Assembly (NCBI GenBank): GCA_945787265.1
Contig: CALZHS010000138.1
Coordinates: 1 to 5,674 of the forward strand
Reading direction: 5' to 3'
Length of the DNA stretch: 5,674 bases
Source: an uncultured Gammaproteobacteria bacterium
GTDB lineage: Bacteria; Pseudomonadota; Gammaproteobacteria; GCA-001735895
Shown here: positions 1 through 5,674 of the stretch, piece after piece
How the letters are laid out: every line of letters begins with the position of its first letter
Position numbering within the stretch: the first letter of the stretch is position 1
Notes under the pieces: model-generated
Seen by the model: the letters and a program-made list of their open reading frames with translations, nothing else
Told to the model about the DNA's origin: nothing
The model's database searches: none
Translations under genes and position numbers: made by a program

Positions 1-374
1 TGAGTGTCGATGAATATGGGGGTGTTTCCGGCCTGATCACGATCGAAGACGTGCTCGAGCAAATCGTCGGCAAAATCGATGACGAACATGATGAAGACGA
101 GGAAATCGACATACAGGTGCACGGCGCGAATCGCTACAGCGTGCGTGCCCTGACCCCGTTGCCGGAATTCAATGAGTATTTCAATACCGATTTCGAGAGT
201 GAAGACATCGAAACCATTGGTGGTCTCGTGCTGCGCCAGTTCGGCCACCTGCCGGTGCGCGGCGAATCGGTGGCTCTCGATAACCTGACCTTCAAGGTGC
301 TTAACGCTGACAGCCGTCAGGTTCACCTGTTCCAGGTCATCGATGACGGCGGCCGCACCGCTGAACACCACTAG
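1..374 (+). CDS. corC: CorC/YbeX-type CBS-domain protein, 3' end only
   Basis: This is the C-terminal 123 residues of a CorC (YbeX) family protein; the gene starts upstream of the window and the first complete codon is at 3-5. The fragment opens with the end of the second CBS domain (VDEYGGVSGLITIEDVLEQI), a hallmark of this family. A very acidic linker follows (DDEHDEDEEID), then a CorC/HlyC C-terminal domain that includes GGLVLRQFGHLPVRGE, and the TAG stop is at 372-374. Family members are cytosolic CBS proteins linked to magnesium/cobalt homeostasis and, as YbeX, to ribosome metabolism; the exact biochemical role is not settled. In gammaproteobacteria the gene commonly sits just before lnt, as here. 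The last 32 bases overlap the start of lnt, so the two are very likely co-transcribed. Family assignment is firm; function is by homology only. An internal GTG at 51 lies inside the CBS domain and is not a real start. Confidence 0.93.
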   Translation, partial: SVDEYGGVSGLITIEDVLEQIVGKIDDEHDEDEEIDIQVHGANRYSVRALTPLPEFNEYFNTDFESEDIETIGGLVLRQFGHLPVRGESVALDNLTFKVLNADSRQVHLFQVIDDGGRTAEHH

Positions 375-1854
375 TCGTAATTACCTGATTATACGAATCT
401 GCGTGGCCCTGGTGCTGGGCTCGCTGCTACCGCTTGCCTTTGCGCCTTTTTCGATCTGGCCGCTCGCGATCTTGATCCCCGCACTGATGCTAATGGTTGT
501 GCAGAGCAGCCTGTCAACGCGCAATGTATTCTATGCCGGGTGGATTTTCGGCATCGGTTATTTTAGTTTCGGGGTTTACTGGATCTACAACAGTCTGCAT
601 GACTTCGGCATGGCGTCACCCGTTGTCGCTGGCGGGATTACCGGACTGCTGGTTGTCATTCTGGCGCTGGCACCAGCCCTGACGTTTCATTTCTGGAGCC
701 ATTCGAGGCGCCACCTGGGGGATGTCAGCCTGTGGCTATTGCCCCTGTTCTGGTTTGGCCTGGAATGGATCAGGGGCTGGATCCTGACCGGTATGCCCTG
801 GTTGAGCCTTGGTTACTCGCAAACCGGTTCACCTTTATCGGGCTTCGCTCCATTAATTGGAGTCTATGGAATCAGCGCGATGTGCCTGTTTATGGCGGTG
901 GCGCTGTTTTTGCTGTTGCGTGACAGGCGTTACTCGATGCTGGTTATTCTAATTGCGATTCCGCTATCGGGGTGGCTGTTGCAACAGGTCGAGTGGACCG
1001 AGCCACAGGGGCAAAGTCTCAAGGTCACGATGGTCCAGGGCAACATCCCGCAGGAGGTCAAATGGCGCCGCGACCAGCGTCAGAATATTTTCAATACCTA
1101 CTGGCGTGAGACCAGCCAGTTCTGGGACAGTGACCTGATTATCTGGCCGGAAACCGCGTTGCCCGGCAACTCCGATGAAATCGAGCAATCGGTTTTACAG
1201 CCAATGCAGAAAACCCTGATCGAGCAGGGCACGACGATTATCAGTGGCGTGGTAGGCAGTGATAAGGCGTCCGGCCGATATTACAACAGTGCCGTAATGC
1301 TGGGCACGGAGCGCGTCTGGTATCACAAACGGCACCTGGTCTTATTCGGCGAGTACTACCCGATGCGCTGGTTGCTCAACCTGTTTAGCGACTTGATAAA
1401 CATTCCCTATTCAGACCTGACTCCCGGTCCCCGGGAGCAGCAGCTGATGAGCGTTGATGGCCATGCGCTCGGACTGTCGATTTGTTTTGAAGATGTATTC
1501 AGCCGCGATATTCTGCTGGCGCTGCCGGCGGCGAACCTGCTCATCAATCTCAGCAACGACGCCTGGTTTGGCGATTCGACCGCGCCACATCAACATATGC
1601 AGATTGCCCAGATGCGCAGCCTCGAAACCGAACGCGTCATGATGCGATCAACCAATACCGGCGTCACTGCATTTATCGACCACAAGGGCAGGGTGATCGC
1701 CCAAACCGCGCAATTCGAGACTCAGTCGCTCACCGAAGTAGTGCTGGGGCGCGAGGGTGTTACGCCATTTTACTATTTCGCCAGGATTCAGGGCCTGCTG
1801 GCGGTACTGCCGCTCCTGGCGATACTGCTTCTGGTGCGACGTAAAGCAGGTTAG
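343..1854 (+). CDS. lnt: Apolipoprotein N-acyltransferase
   Basis: Lnt is an inner-membrane enzyme that transfers an acyl chain from phospholipid to the N-terminal cysteine of diacylated lipoproteins, the last step of lipoprotein maturation. The 503 residues are close to the usual length (about 510 in E. coli). Hydrophobic membrane segments fill residues 13-215 and another closes the protein at about 483-499. Between them lies a nitrilase-fold periplasmic domain, about 226-470. The catalytic triad is visible: E270 in IIWPETALPG, K329 in YHKRHLVLFGE and C381 in LSICFEDVF. W241 (EVKW) and E337 (FGEYYP) match other residues known to matter in E. coli Lnt. The position after the catalytic Cys is Phe382, where E. 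coli has Tyr388. The ATG at 343 is preferred: AGG at 334-336 is well spaced, and later in-frame starts would remove the first membrane segment. It overlaps corC by 32 bases, suggesting coupled translation. Confidence 0.96.
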   Translation: MTAAAPLNTTSRNYLIIRICVALVLGSLLPLAFAPFSIWPLAILIPALMLMVVQSSLSTRNVFYAGWIFGIGYFSFGVYWIYNSLHDFGMASPVVAGGITGLLVVILALAPALTFHFWSHSRRHLGDVSLWLLPLFWFGLEWIRGWILTGMPWLSLGYSQTGSPLSGFAPLIGVYGISAMCLFMAVALFLLLRDRRYSMLVILIAIPLSGWLLQQVEWTEPQGQSLKVTMVQGNIPQEVKWRRDQRQNIFNTYWRETSQFWDSDLIIWPETALPGNSDEIEQSVLQPMQKTLIEQGTTIISGVVGSDKASGRYYNSAVMLGTERVWYHKRHLVLFGEYYPMRWLLNLFSDLINIPYSDLTPGPREQQLMSVDGHALGLSICFEDVFSRDILLALPAANLLINLSNDAWFGDSTAPHQHMQIAQMRSLETERVMMRSTNTGVTAFIDHKGRVIAQTAQFETQSLTEVVLGREGVTPFYYFARIQGLLAVLPLLAILLLVRRKAG

Positions 1855-1870
1855 GCTTTGCGTTCGTGAT

Positions 1871-1896
1871 GGGGTGGAGTATCCTTCCCCCTTTTT
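1871..1896 (+). terminator. Weak terminator-like hairpin between lnt and leuS
   Basis: GGGG (1871-1874) can pair with CCCC (1887-1890). Beyond a small T/TT internal loop, GGA (1876-1878) can pair with TCC (1882-1884) around a 3-base loop. A run of five T follows at 1892-1896. This has the form of an intrinsic terminator, but the stem is short and interrupted. It may attenuate read-through from corC-lnt into leuS, or be chance. The same stretch holds poor sigma-70-like hexamers (TTGCGT at 1858-1863 and TATCCT at 1880-1885, 16 bp apart, 7 of 12 consensus positions), so a leuS promoter here is possible but unproven. Confidence 0.27.
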
Positions 1897-1911
1897 CATC
1901 AGCCAGACCCT

Positions 1912-4359
1912 ATGGATCCCTACGACCCAAAACTCCTGGAGGCGGAAACGCAGCAATTCTGGGCCGATAACCACGTTTTCGAGGTCAACGAAGACCCGAG
2001 TCGTGACAGTTATTACTGCCTGTGCATGTTCCCCTACCCGAGCGGCAAATTGCATATCGGGCACGTGCGTAACTACACCATTGGCGATGTAATTTCGCGC
2101 TTCAAGCGGATGCAGGGTTTTAACGTGCTGCAGCCCATGGGCTGGGACGCTTTCGGCATGCCGGCGGAGAACGCGGCGATCCAGAACAATGTGCCGCCGG
2201 CGGCGTGGACCTACCAGAATATCGACTACATGCGCGGACAGTTGAAACTGCTTGGGTTCGGTTACGACTGGAAGCGGGAGCTGGCCACCTGCAAACCCGA
2301 GTATTATCGATGGGAACAGTGGCTGTTCACGCGCCTGATGCAAAAAGGCATCGCCTACAAGAAAACGGCACCGGTCAACTGGTGTCCGGTCGATCAAACC
2401 GTGCTCGCGAATGAGCAGGTAATCGAGGGACGCTGCTGGCGTTGCGACAACGAGGTCGAGCGTCGCGAAATCGCGCAATGGTTTCTGAAAATTACCGATT
2501 ATGCGGACGAGTTGCTGGCCGATCTCGAGCAGCTTGAATGGCCGGAGCAGGTTAAAACCATGCAGCGTAACTGGATCGGTCGATCGGAAGGCATGGAAGT
2601 CGAGTTTGAAGTCCCCGGTCATGATTCGCTGATGATCTACACCACGCGCCCGGACACGCTGTACGGCGCGACCTTCATGGCGATCGCGGCTGAACACCCG
2701 CTCGCGCTCGAGGCGGCTGCCGGTAACTCCGAAATTGCAGAATTTGTCGATAGCTGCCGCAAGACCAACACTTCAGAAGCCGCACTGGAAAAGATGGAAA
2801 AGCTTGGCATGGCGCTTGGAATCAATGCGATCAACCCGGTTAACGGTGAGCAAATCCCGGTCTGGATCGCGAACTTCGTACTGATGGGATACGGAACCGG
2901 GGCGATCATGTCGGTGCCGGCCCACGATCAGCGGGACTGGGAGTTTGCGCGCAAGTACGGTATCGAAATTCGCCAGGTAGTCGAGCCGGACGATGGCTCG
3001 GCGATAGATCTTGAAGCGGGATCTTTCGTGACCAGGGATGGGCGCTGCTGTAACTCCGAGATACTGGACGGGCTCGATTTCACAGCGGCCTTTGACCGCA
3101 TCGCCGATCACATCGAGGCACAGGGTAAAGGCATTCGCCAGGTGAATTACCGCTTGCGCGACTGGGGGGTCTCGCGACAGCGTTACTGGGGTGCGCCGAT
3201 ACCGGTGATTAATTGTGCCGCCTGCGGCATTCTGCCGGTGCCCGAGGCTGACTTGCCGGTGGTGTTACCCGAGGATGTCGAATTCGAGGGTATCGGTTCA
3301 CCAATCAAGAAAATGGATTCGTTTAAAAACATATCCTGTCCAAAGTGCGGAGGAGCGGCTGAACGCGAAACCGACACCTTCGATACCTTTATGGAATCCT
3401 CGTGGTACCAGGAGCGTTTTTGCTGCCCCGATCAGAACGAGGCGATGCTGGATGAACGTGCCGGTTACTGGTCCCCGGTGGACCTTTATATAGGCGGCAT
3501 TGAACACGCAATACTGCATTTACTCTACGCCCGCTTTTACCACAAGCTGATGCGTGATGAAGGCCTGATCGAATCCAGTGAACCCTTTAAACGCCTGCTG
3601 ACGCAGGGGATGGTGCTCAAGGATGGCAGCAAGATGTCGAAATCGAAGGGCAATACCATCGATCCCCAGGAGTTGATCGATCGCTACGGCGCCGATACGG
3701 TGCGCCTGTTCATCATGTTCGCGTCGCCGCCCGATCAGACCCTGGATTGGTCTGATGCTGGTGCCGAGGGCGCATATCGTTTCCTGAAAAGATTCTGGAC
3801 GGCTGTGCAGGAGCATATTGCGAGTACCGATGTCGCCGCCCTGGTCGATACCCAGGCATTGACCGATCCGCAAAAGGCGATGCGACTCAAGCTGCACGAA
3901 ACCATCAGGAAGGTCAGCGATGACTACGATCGGCGGCTGACTTTTAATACTGCAATCGCTGCCAACATGGAGCTGCTCAACAGCGTGTCTCGATTCGAAG
4001 ATGAATCGGCGACCGGTACCGCAATCCGCCAGGAGGTCTTTGACAACATGGTACTGATGCTGGCGCCGATAATCCCGCATATCTGCCATCGCCTGTGGCA
4101 GGACCTGGGTCACGACAGCCTGATAATCGATCATCCCTGGCCCCGGGTAGACGCGGACGCACTGGTCCAGGAAAACATCGAGATGGTGATCCAGGTAAAT
4201 GGAAAATTGAGAGGCAAGATGCAGGTGAGTGCCGATGCCGATCGTGACAGCTGCGAAGCGATCGCGCTTAAAAATGACCAGGTGCTGCGATTCATTGGAG
4301 ACAACCCGGTAAGGAAAGTCATCGTGGTGCCCGGGAAACTGGTTAATATCGTTGTCTGA
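1912..4359 (+). CDS. leuS: Leucyl-tRNA synthetase, compact form without the leucine-specific insertion
   Basis: A cytosolic class Ia synthetase that attaches leucine to tRNA-Leu and hydrolyses mischarged products. In order: the HIGH motif at 48-51 (KLHIGHVRNY); a zinc-type element with C158, C175 and C178; the CP1 editing domain, with TTRPDT at 244-249 and HDQRD at 338-342 (T249 and D342 align with E. coli T252 and D345); a second CxxC...CxxC module (C435, C438, C476, C479); KMSKS at 574-578; an anticodon-binding helical region; and the C-terminal VQVNGKLRGK...PGKLVNIVV domain. At 815 residues it is shorter than the 860-residue E. coli enzyme, mainly because QGMVLKDG runs straight into KMSKS with no leucine-specific insertion. 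The start fits the family N terminus (MDPYDPKLLEAETQQFW), although no clear Shine-Dalgarno precedes it. All editing and synthetic motifs are intact, so it should be active. Confidence 0.98.
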   Translation: MDPYDPKLLEAETQQFWADNHVFEVNEDPSRDSYYCLCMFPYPSGKLHIGHVRNYTIGDVISRFKRMQGFNVLQPMGWDAFGMPAENAAIQNNVPPAAWTYQNIDYMRGQLKLLGFGYDWKRELATCKPEYYRWEQWLFTRLMQKGIAYKKTAPVNWCPVDQTVLANEQVIEGRCWRCDNEVERREIAQWFLKITDYADELLADLEQLEWPEQVKTMQRNWIGRSEGMEVEFEVPGHDSLMIYTTRPDTLYGATFMAIAAEHPLALEAAAGNSEIAEFVDSCRKTNTSEAALEKMEKLGMALGINAINPVNGEQIPVWIANFVLMGYGTGAIMSVPAHDQRDWEFARKYGIEIRQVVEPDDGSAIDLEAGSFVTRDGRCCNSEILDGLDFTAAFDRIADHIEAQGKGIRQVNYRLRDWGVSRQRYWGAPIPVINCAACGILPVPEADLPVVLPEDVEFEGIGSPIKKMDSFKNISCPKCGGAAERETDTFDTFMESSWYQERFCCPDQNEAMLDERAGYWSPVDLYIGGIEHAILHLLYARFYHKLMRDEGLIESSEPFKRLLTQGMVLKDGSKMSKSKGNTIDPQELIDRYGADTVRLFIMFASPPDQTLDWSDAGAEGAYRFLKRFWTAVQEHIASTDVAALVDTQALTDPQKAMRLKLHETIRKVSDDYDRRLTFNTAIAANMELLNSVSRFEDESATGTAIRQEVFDNMVLMLAPIIPHICHRLWQDLGHDSLIIDHPWPRVDADALVQENIEMVIQVNGKLRGKMQVSADADRDSCEAIALKNDQVLRFIGDNPVRKVIVVPGKLVNIVV

Positions 4360-4859
4360 TGCCGGTGAATACGGCCGCTTTTAGAATTCGGGTCGTTTTT
4401 GTGGTCACTATTGGCCTTGCGGCCTGCGGGTTCAGGTTAGCCGGAACATCGAATCTACCGCAAAACCTGTCCTCGATGGTCCTGGTGGATAGCGGGCTGA
4501 ACCAGCAACAACAGGATGCGCTGCGCCGGCAGCTCACCCGCGCCGGGGCCGAACTGAAAAATCGGGATGATCCCGACGCGGTCAGACTGAAGATTTCGTT
4601 AAAGGTCTTACCCGACCGCCGGCTGGTCTCCAGTGCCAGCGATGGCAAGTCGGTGGAACGACTGACCCGCAGCCTCGACTTTAGCCTGGTTTCGGCCAGT
4701 GGCGAAGTACTGGTGCCAACCAGGACCCTGACACAGCAGAATGATATCGTGCTCGATGACGATAATCTGCTGGCGTCGGTGCGTGAGCGGTCCAGCGTGC
4801 TCGAAGATCTGGAACAGGACCTGTTTGAGCAACTAATTCGGCAGTTAAATCGAATTTAA
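4359..4859 (+). CDS. lptE: LPS-assembly lipoprotein LptE
   Basis: LptE is the outer-membrane lipoprotein that plugs and helps fold the LptD barrel, which inserts lipopolysaccharide into the outer leaflet. The N terminus is a lipoprotein signal: Arg9 and Arg11, a hydrophobic stretch 12-20, and a lipobox LAAC with the acylated Cys at residue 23, followed by GFRLAG, like the CGFxLRG start usual in LptE. Gly at +2 rather than Asp favours outer-membrane sorting. The later RLTRSLDFSLVSASGEVLVP and DLEQDLFEQLIRQL segments match the family's beta-strand/C-terminal helix pattern. At 166 residues it is somewhat shorter than E. coli LptE (193). The ATG shares its A with the leuS stop (TGATG), and there is no separate Shine-Dalgarno, so translation is probably by re-initiation after leuS. 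The leuS-lptE order is classic in gammaproteobacteria, which raises confidence for this fast-evolving family. Confidence 0.93.
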   Translation: MPVNTAAFRIRVVFVVTIGLAACGFRLAGTSNLPQNLSSMVLVDSGLNQQQQDALRRQLTRAGAELKNRDDPDAVRLKISLKVLPDRRLVSSASDGKSVERLTRSLDFSLVSASGEVLVPTRTLTQQNDIVLDDDNLLASVRERSSVLEDLEQDLFEQLIRQLNRI

Positions 4860-4875
4860 ATCGGTTGTTAAATTT
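4845..4875 (+). repeat. Three TTAAAT motifs at helical-turn spacing upstream of a promoter
   Basis: TTAAATCG occurs at 4845-4852 and again at 4856-4863, and TTAAATTT at 4868-4875, so TTAAAT recurs at 11- and 12-base steps. The motifs run from the last codons of lptE to the -35 hexamer at 4873. Relative to a start near 4908 they cover roughly -63 to -33, the region where an AT-rich UP element contacts the alpha-subunit C-terminal domains of RNA polymerase. An UP-like element or phased binding sites for a regulator would both fit; chance in an AT-rich gap is also possible. Confidence 0.4.
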
Positions 4876-4971
4876 ACCCGCCGACAACAAGGGTTTATAA
4901 TTCGCCGATCCTGGCCGTTTTCCCGCGAAATATTGGGCGGATAGTGATCGGAAGTATCTAATTAAAACTAT
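4860..4971 (+). other. lptE to Sel1-gene intergenic region and leader
   Basis: This 112-base gap is noticeably AT-rich near both ends. Besides the promoter it contains CCGATC (4905-4910) and its reverse complement GATCGG (4946-4951), with CCGC (4923-4926) and GCGG (4937-4940) nested inside. The leader could therefore fold into a loose two-part hairpin, but the stems are only six and four base pairs. I see no recognised riboswitch and no convincing terminator for lptE. The last bases before the ATG are an AT-rich, probably unstructured tract (ATTAAAACTAT) without a Shine-Dalgarno; the only purine-rich candidate, GGAAG at 4950-4954, is too far from the start. Confidence 0.4.
4873..4908 (+). promoter_or_regulatory. 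Sigma-70-type promoter for the Sel1-repeat gene
   Basis: The -35 hexamer TTTACC (4873-4878, four of six consensus) and a perfect -10 TATAAT (4896-4901) are separated by exactly 17 bp. The expected start is the A at about 4908, giving a leader of some 64 bases before the ATG at 4972. It lies just after the lptE stop, in the largest gap of the window. This is the best promoter match here and suggests that the downstream pair is transcribed independently of leuS-lptE. Confidence 0.7.
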
Positions 4972-5607
4972 ATGTCAGAATTGAACGAAGCTGGATCATC
5001 TCCACGCGCTAATCCGCTAATCTGGATTTCGCTTATCGTTGTCGGCGTTATAGCCTACGTACTATTCAGTGGCGGTCGGGACGGCGGGCTGCCGAGCATA
5101 GGTCCGGACGCGTCGGTCGAGACCGAAGAGACCGTGGAAACCATAGCCAGTGCAGAAGCCTCGATTAGCACCGCAGAGGAAGAGACCGAAGGCACCATTG
5201 AACGCAGCCTGTTGGTGCCGCCGGGCATGCGCGCCCGTGAATATATCAAGGATCTGCGCACTAAGGGTAAGCCTTACCCGCTGGAACAGGTGTTTGAAAA
5301 GGCTCAGCAACACCTGCAGGAGGGAAGCCTGGCCGATGCCCACCTGCTTTACTTTTTTGCCGCGCGTGAAGACCATCTGCCGTCCATTATGAAGCTGGCA
5401 GAGATGTCGGATCCAACCCTGTTTCGTGCTGAAGATGCGCTGATGGATGATGCCGACGTCATCCAGGCCTACAAGTGGTATTCCAAGGCTGCCGAACTCG
5501 GCCATCAAGCGGCCAACGAGCGTGTCGATGGATTACATCAATGGGCCAGCAACGCTGCTGCGCTCGGAGATCCGGATGCCCAGCAGTTACTGCTTAACTT
5601 TCGATAG
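4972..5607 (+). CDS. Membrane-anchored Sel1-like repeat protein of unknown function
   Basis: This 211-residue protein has one hydrophobic segment at 15-32 (PLIWISLIVVGVIAYVLF), which reads as an uncleaved anchor. A low-complexity linker rich in Glu, Thr, Ser and Ala follows (about 44-77), then a helical C-terminal domain from about 100. That domain resembles Sel1-type (TPR-like) repeats: a degenerate unit around 106-143, a clear one at 163-188 (AYKWYSKAAELGHQAAN) and a last at about 191-208 (WASNAAALGDPDAQQLL). Such repeats usually bind other proteins, and no catalytic motif is visible. A single anchor plus an acidic spacer suggests the repeats face the periplasm, but charges flanking the anchor do not settle topology. 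It has its own promoter and is followed after 8 bases by a gene for an exported protein, so the two probably work together. I do not recognise the specific family. The ATG at 4972 lacks a Shine-Dalgarno but gives a sensible N terminus. Confidence 0.82.
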   Translation: MSELNEAGSSPRANPLIWISLIVVGVIAYVLFSGGRDGGLPSIGPDASVETEETVETIASAEASISTAEEETEGTIERSLLVPPGMRAREYIKDLRTKGKPYPLEQVFEKAQQHLQEGSLADAHLLYFFAAREDHLPSIMKLAEMSDPTLFRAEDALMDDADVIQAYKWYSKAAELGHQAANERVDGLHQWASNAAALGDPDAQQLLLNFR

Positions 5608-5611
5608 GTGA
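5606..5611 (+). promoter_or_regulatory. Ribosome binding site of the last, truncated gene
   Basis: AGGTGA overlaps the TAG stop of the Sel1-repeat gene (5605-5607) and lies 4 bases before the ATG at 5616. It supports that start and suggests the two genes are translated from one message. Confidence 0.65.
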
Positions 5612-5615
5612 ATTA

Positions 5616-5674
5616 ATGAACAAGGCGTTCAGCAAACGAATAACAAAACCCCTGATAATGTTGTTCCTGTTAGC
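5616..5674 (+). CDS. Start of an exported or membrane protein, cut by the window end
   Basis: Only 19 complete codons are present, with no stop before the window ends. The peptide has a basic N-region (Lys3, Lys7, Arg8, Lys11) followed by a hydrophobic run beginning PLIMLFLL, which is the form of a Sec signal peptide or a first membrane segment. A good ribosome binding site lies just upstream, and the start is 8 bases after the Sel1-repeat stop, so it is very likely a real gene in the same operon. Nothing of the mature protein is visible, so no function can be given. Confidence 0.7.
   Translation, partial: MNKAFSKRITKPLIMLFLL

Noticed and set aside
1855..1911. Leucine-responsive attenuator or T-box ahead of leuS
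   Set aside because: The gap is only 57 bases, with no leader peptide rich in Leu codons and no room for T-box structure.
1648..2697. 349-codon open frame on the minus strand
   Set aside because: It lies antisense across the lnt 3' end, the gap and the leuS 5' half. The translation is rich in Arg, His and Val with no recognisable domain, as expected for a shadow of GC-rich coding sequence. Both overlapped genes are certain.
3520..4134. 204-codon open frame on the minus strand inside leuS
   Set aside because: It is entirely antisense to conserved LeuRS sequence including KMSKS, has no domain-like features, and is best explained as a shadow frame.
4860..4890. Possible lptE terminator from TCGG/CCGA or TTGTT/AACAA pairing
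   Set aside because: The two pairings exclude each other, the stems are only 4-5 bp and no T-run follows. The segment overlaps the promoter, which is the better explanation.
5062..5508. 148-codon open frame on the minus strand opposite the Sel1-repeat gene
   Set aside because: The + strand frame has a promoter, an anchor and Sel1-like repeats, whereas the antisense product shows no domain.
1..5674. Mobile element, CRISPR array, defence or phage island
   Set aside because: Genes are collinear housekeeping genes in conserved order, with no transposase, integrase, terminal inverted repeats or spaced repeat arrays.

Overview
The window looks like a chromosomal housekeeping segment of a gammaproteobacterium. 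The order corC (ybeX) - lnt - leuS - lptE on one strand is the arrangement typical of that class, and the proteins read as clear gammaproteobacterial homologues. An outer-membrane LPS assembly lipoprotein (LptE) and an apolipoprotein N-acyltransferase (Lnt) imply a Gram-negative diderm envelope. Base composition is moderately GC-rich. I cannot name the genus. The compact LeuRS, and the absence of holA directly after lptE, point away from Escherichia-like enterobacteria.

Layout: all six genes are on the + strand. Bases 1-374 are the 3' end of corC, overlapping lnt (343-1854) by 32 bases. A 57-base gap with a terminator-like hairpin and poor promoter-like hexamers precedes leuS (1912-4359). leuS and lptE (4359-4859) share one base in a TGATG junction. 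A 112-base gap (4860-4971) carries the best promoter in the window (TTTACC, 17 bp, TATAAT), with three phased TTAAAT motifs just upstream. This promoter serves an uncharacterised membrane-anchored Sel1-repeat protein (4972-5607). Eight bases later a second gene begins (5616 onward), cut off by the window edge after an apparent signal peptide.

Functionally, the first four genes are core envelope and translation genes. Lnt finishes lipoprotein N-acylation, and LptE, made from the same strand two genes later, is itself a lipoprotein that would be an Lnt substrate. LeuRS charges tRNA-Leu. The last two genes form a separate transcription unit of unknown role, probably acting at the inner membrane or in the periplasm, and occupy the place where holA is often found. 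I see no mobile element, RNA gene, CRISPR array or defence-like locus. The part most worth attention is the 4845-5674 unit; the rest is ordinary with small sequence peculiarities.
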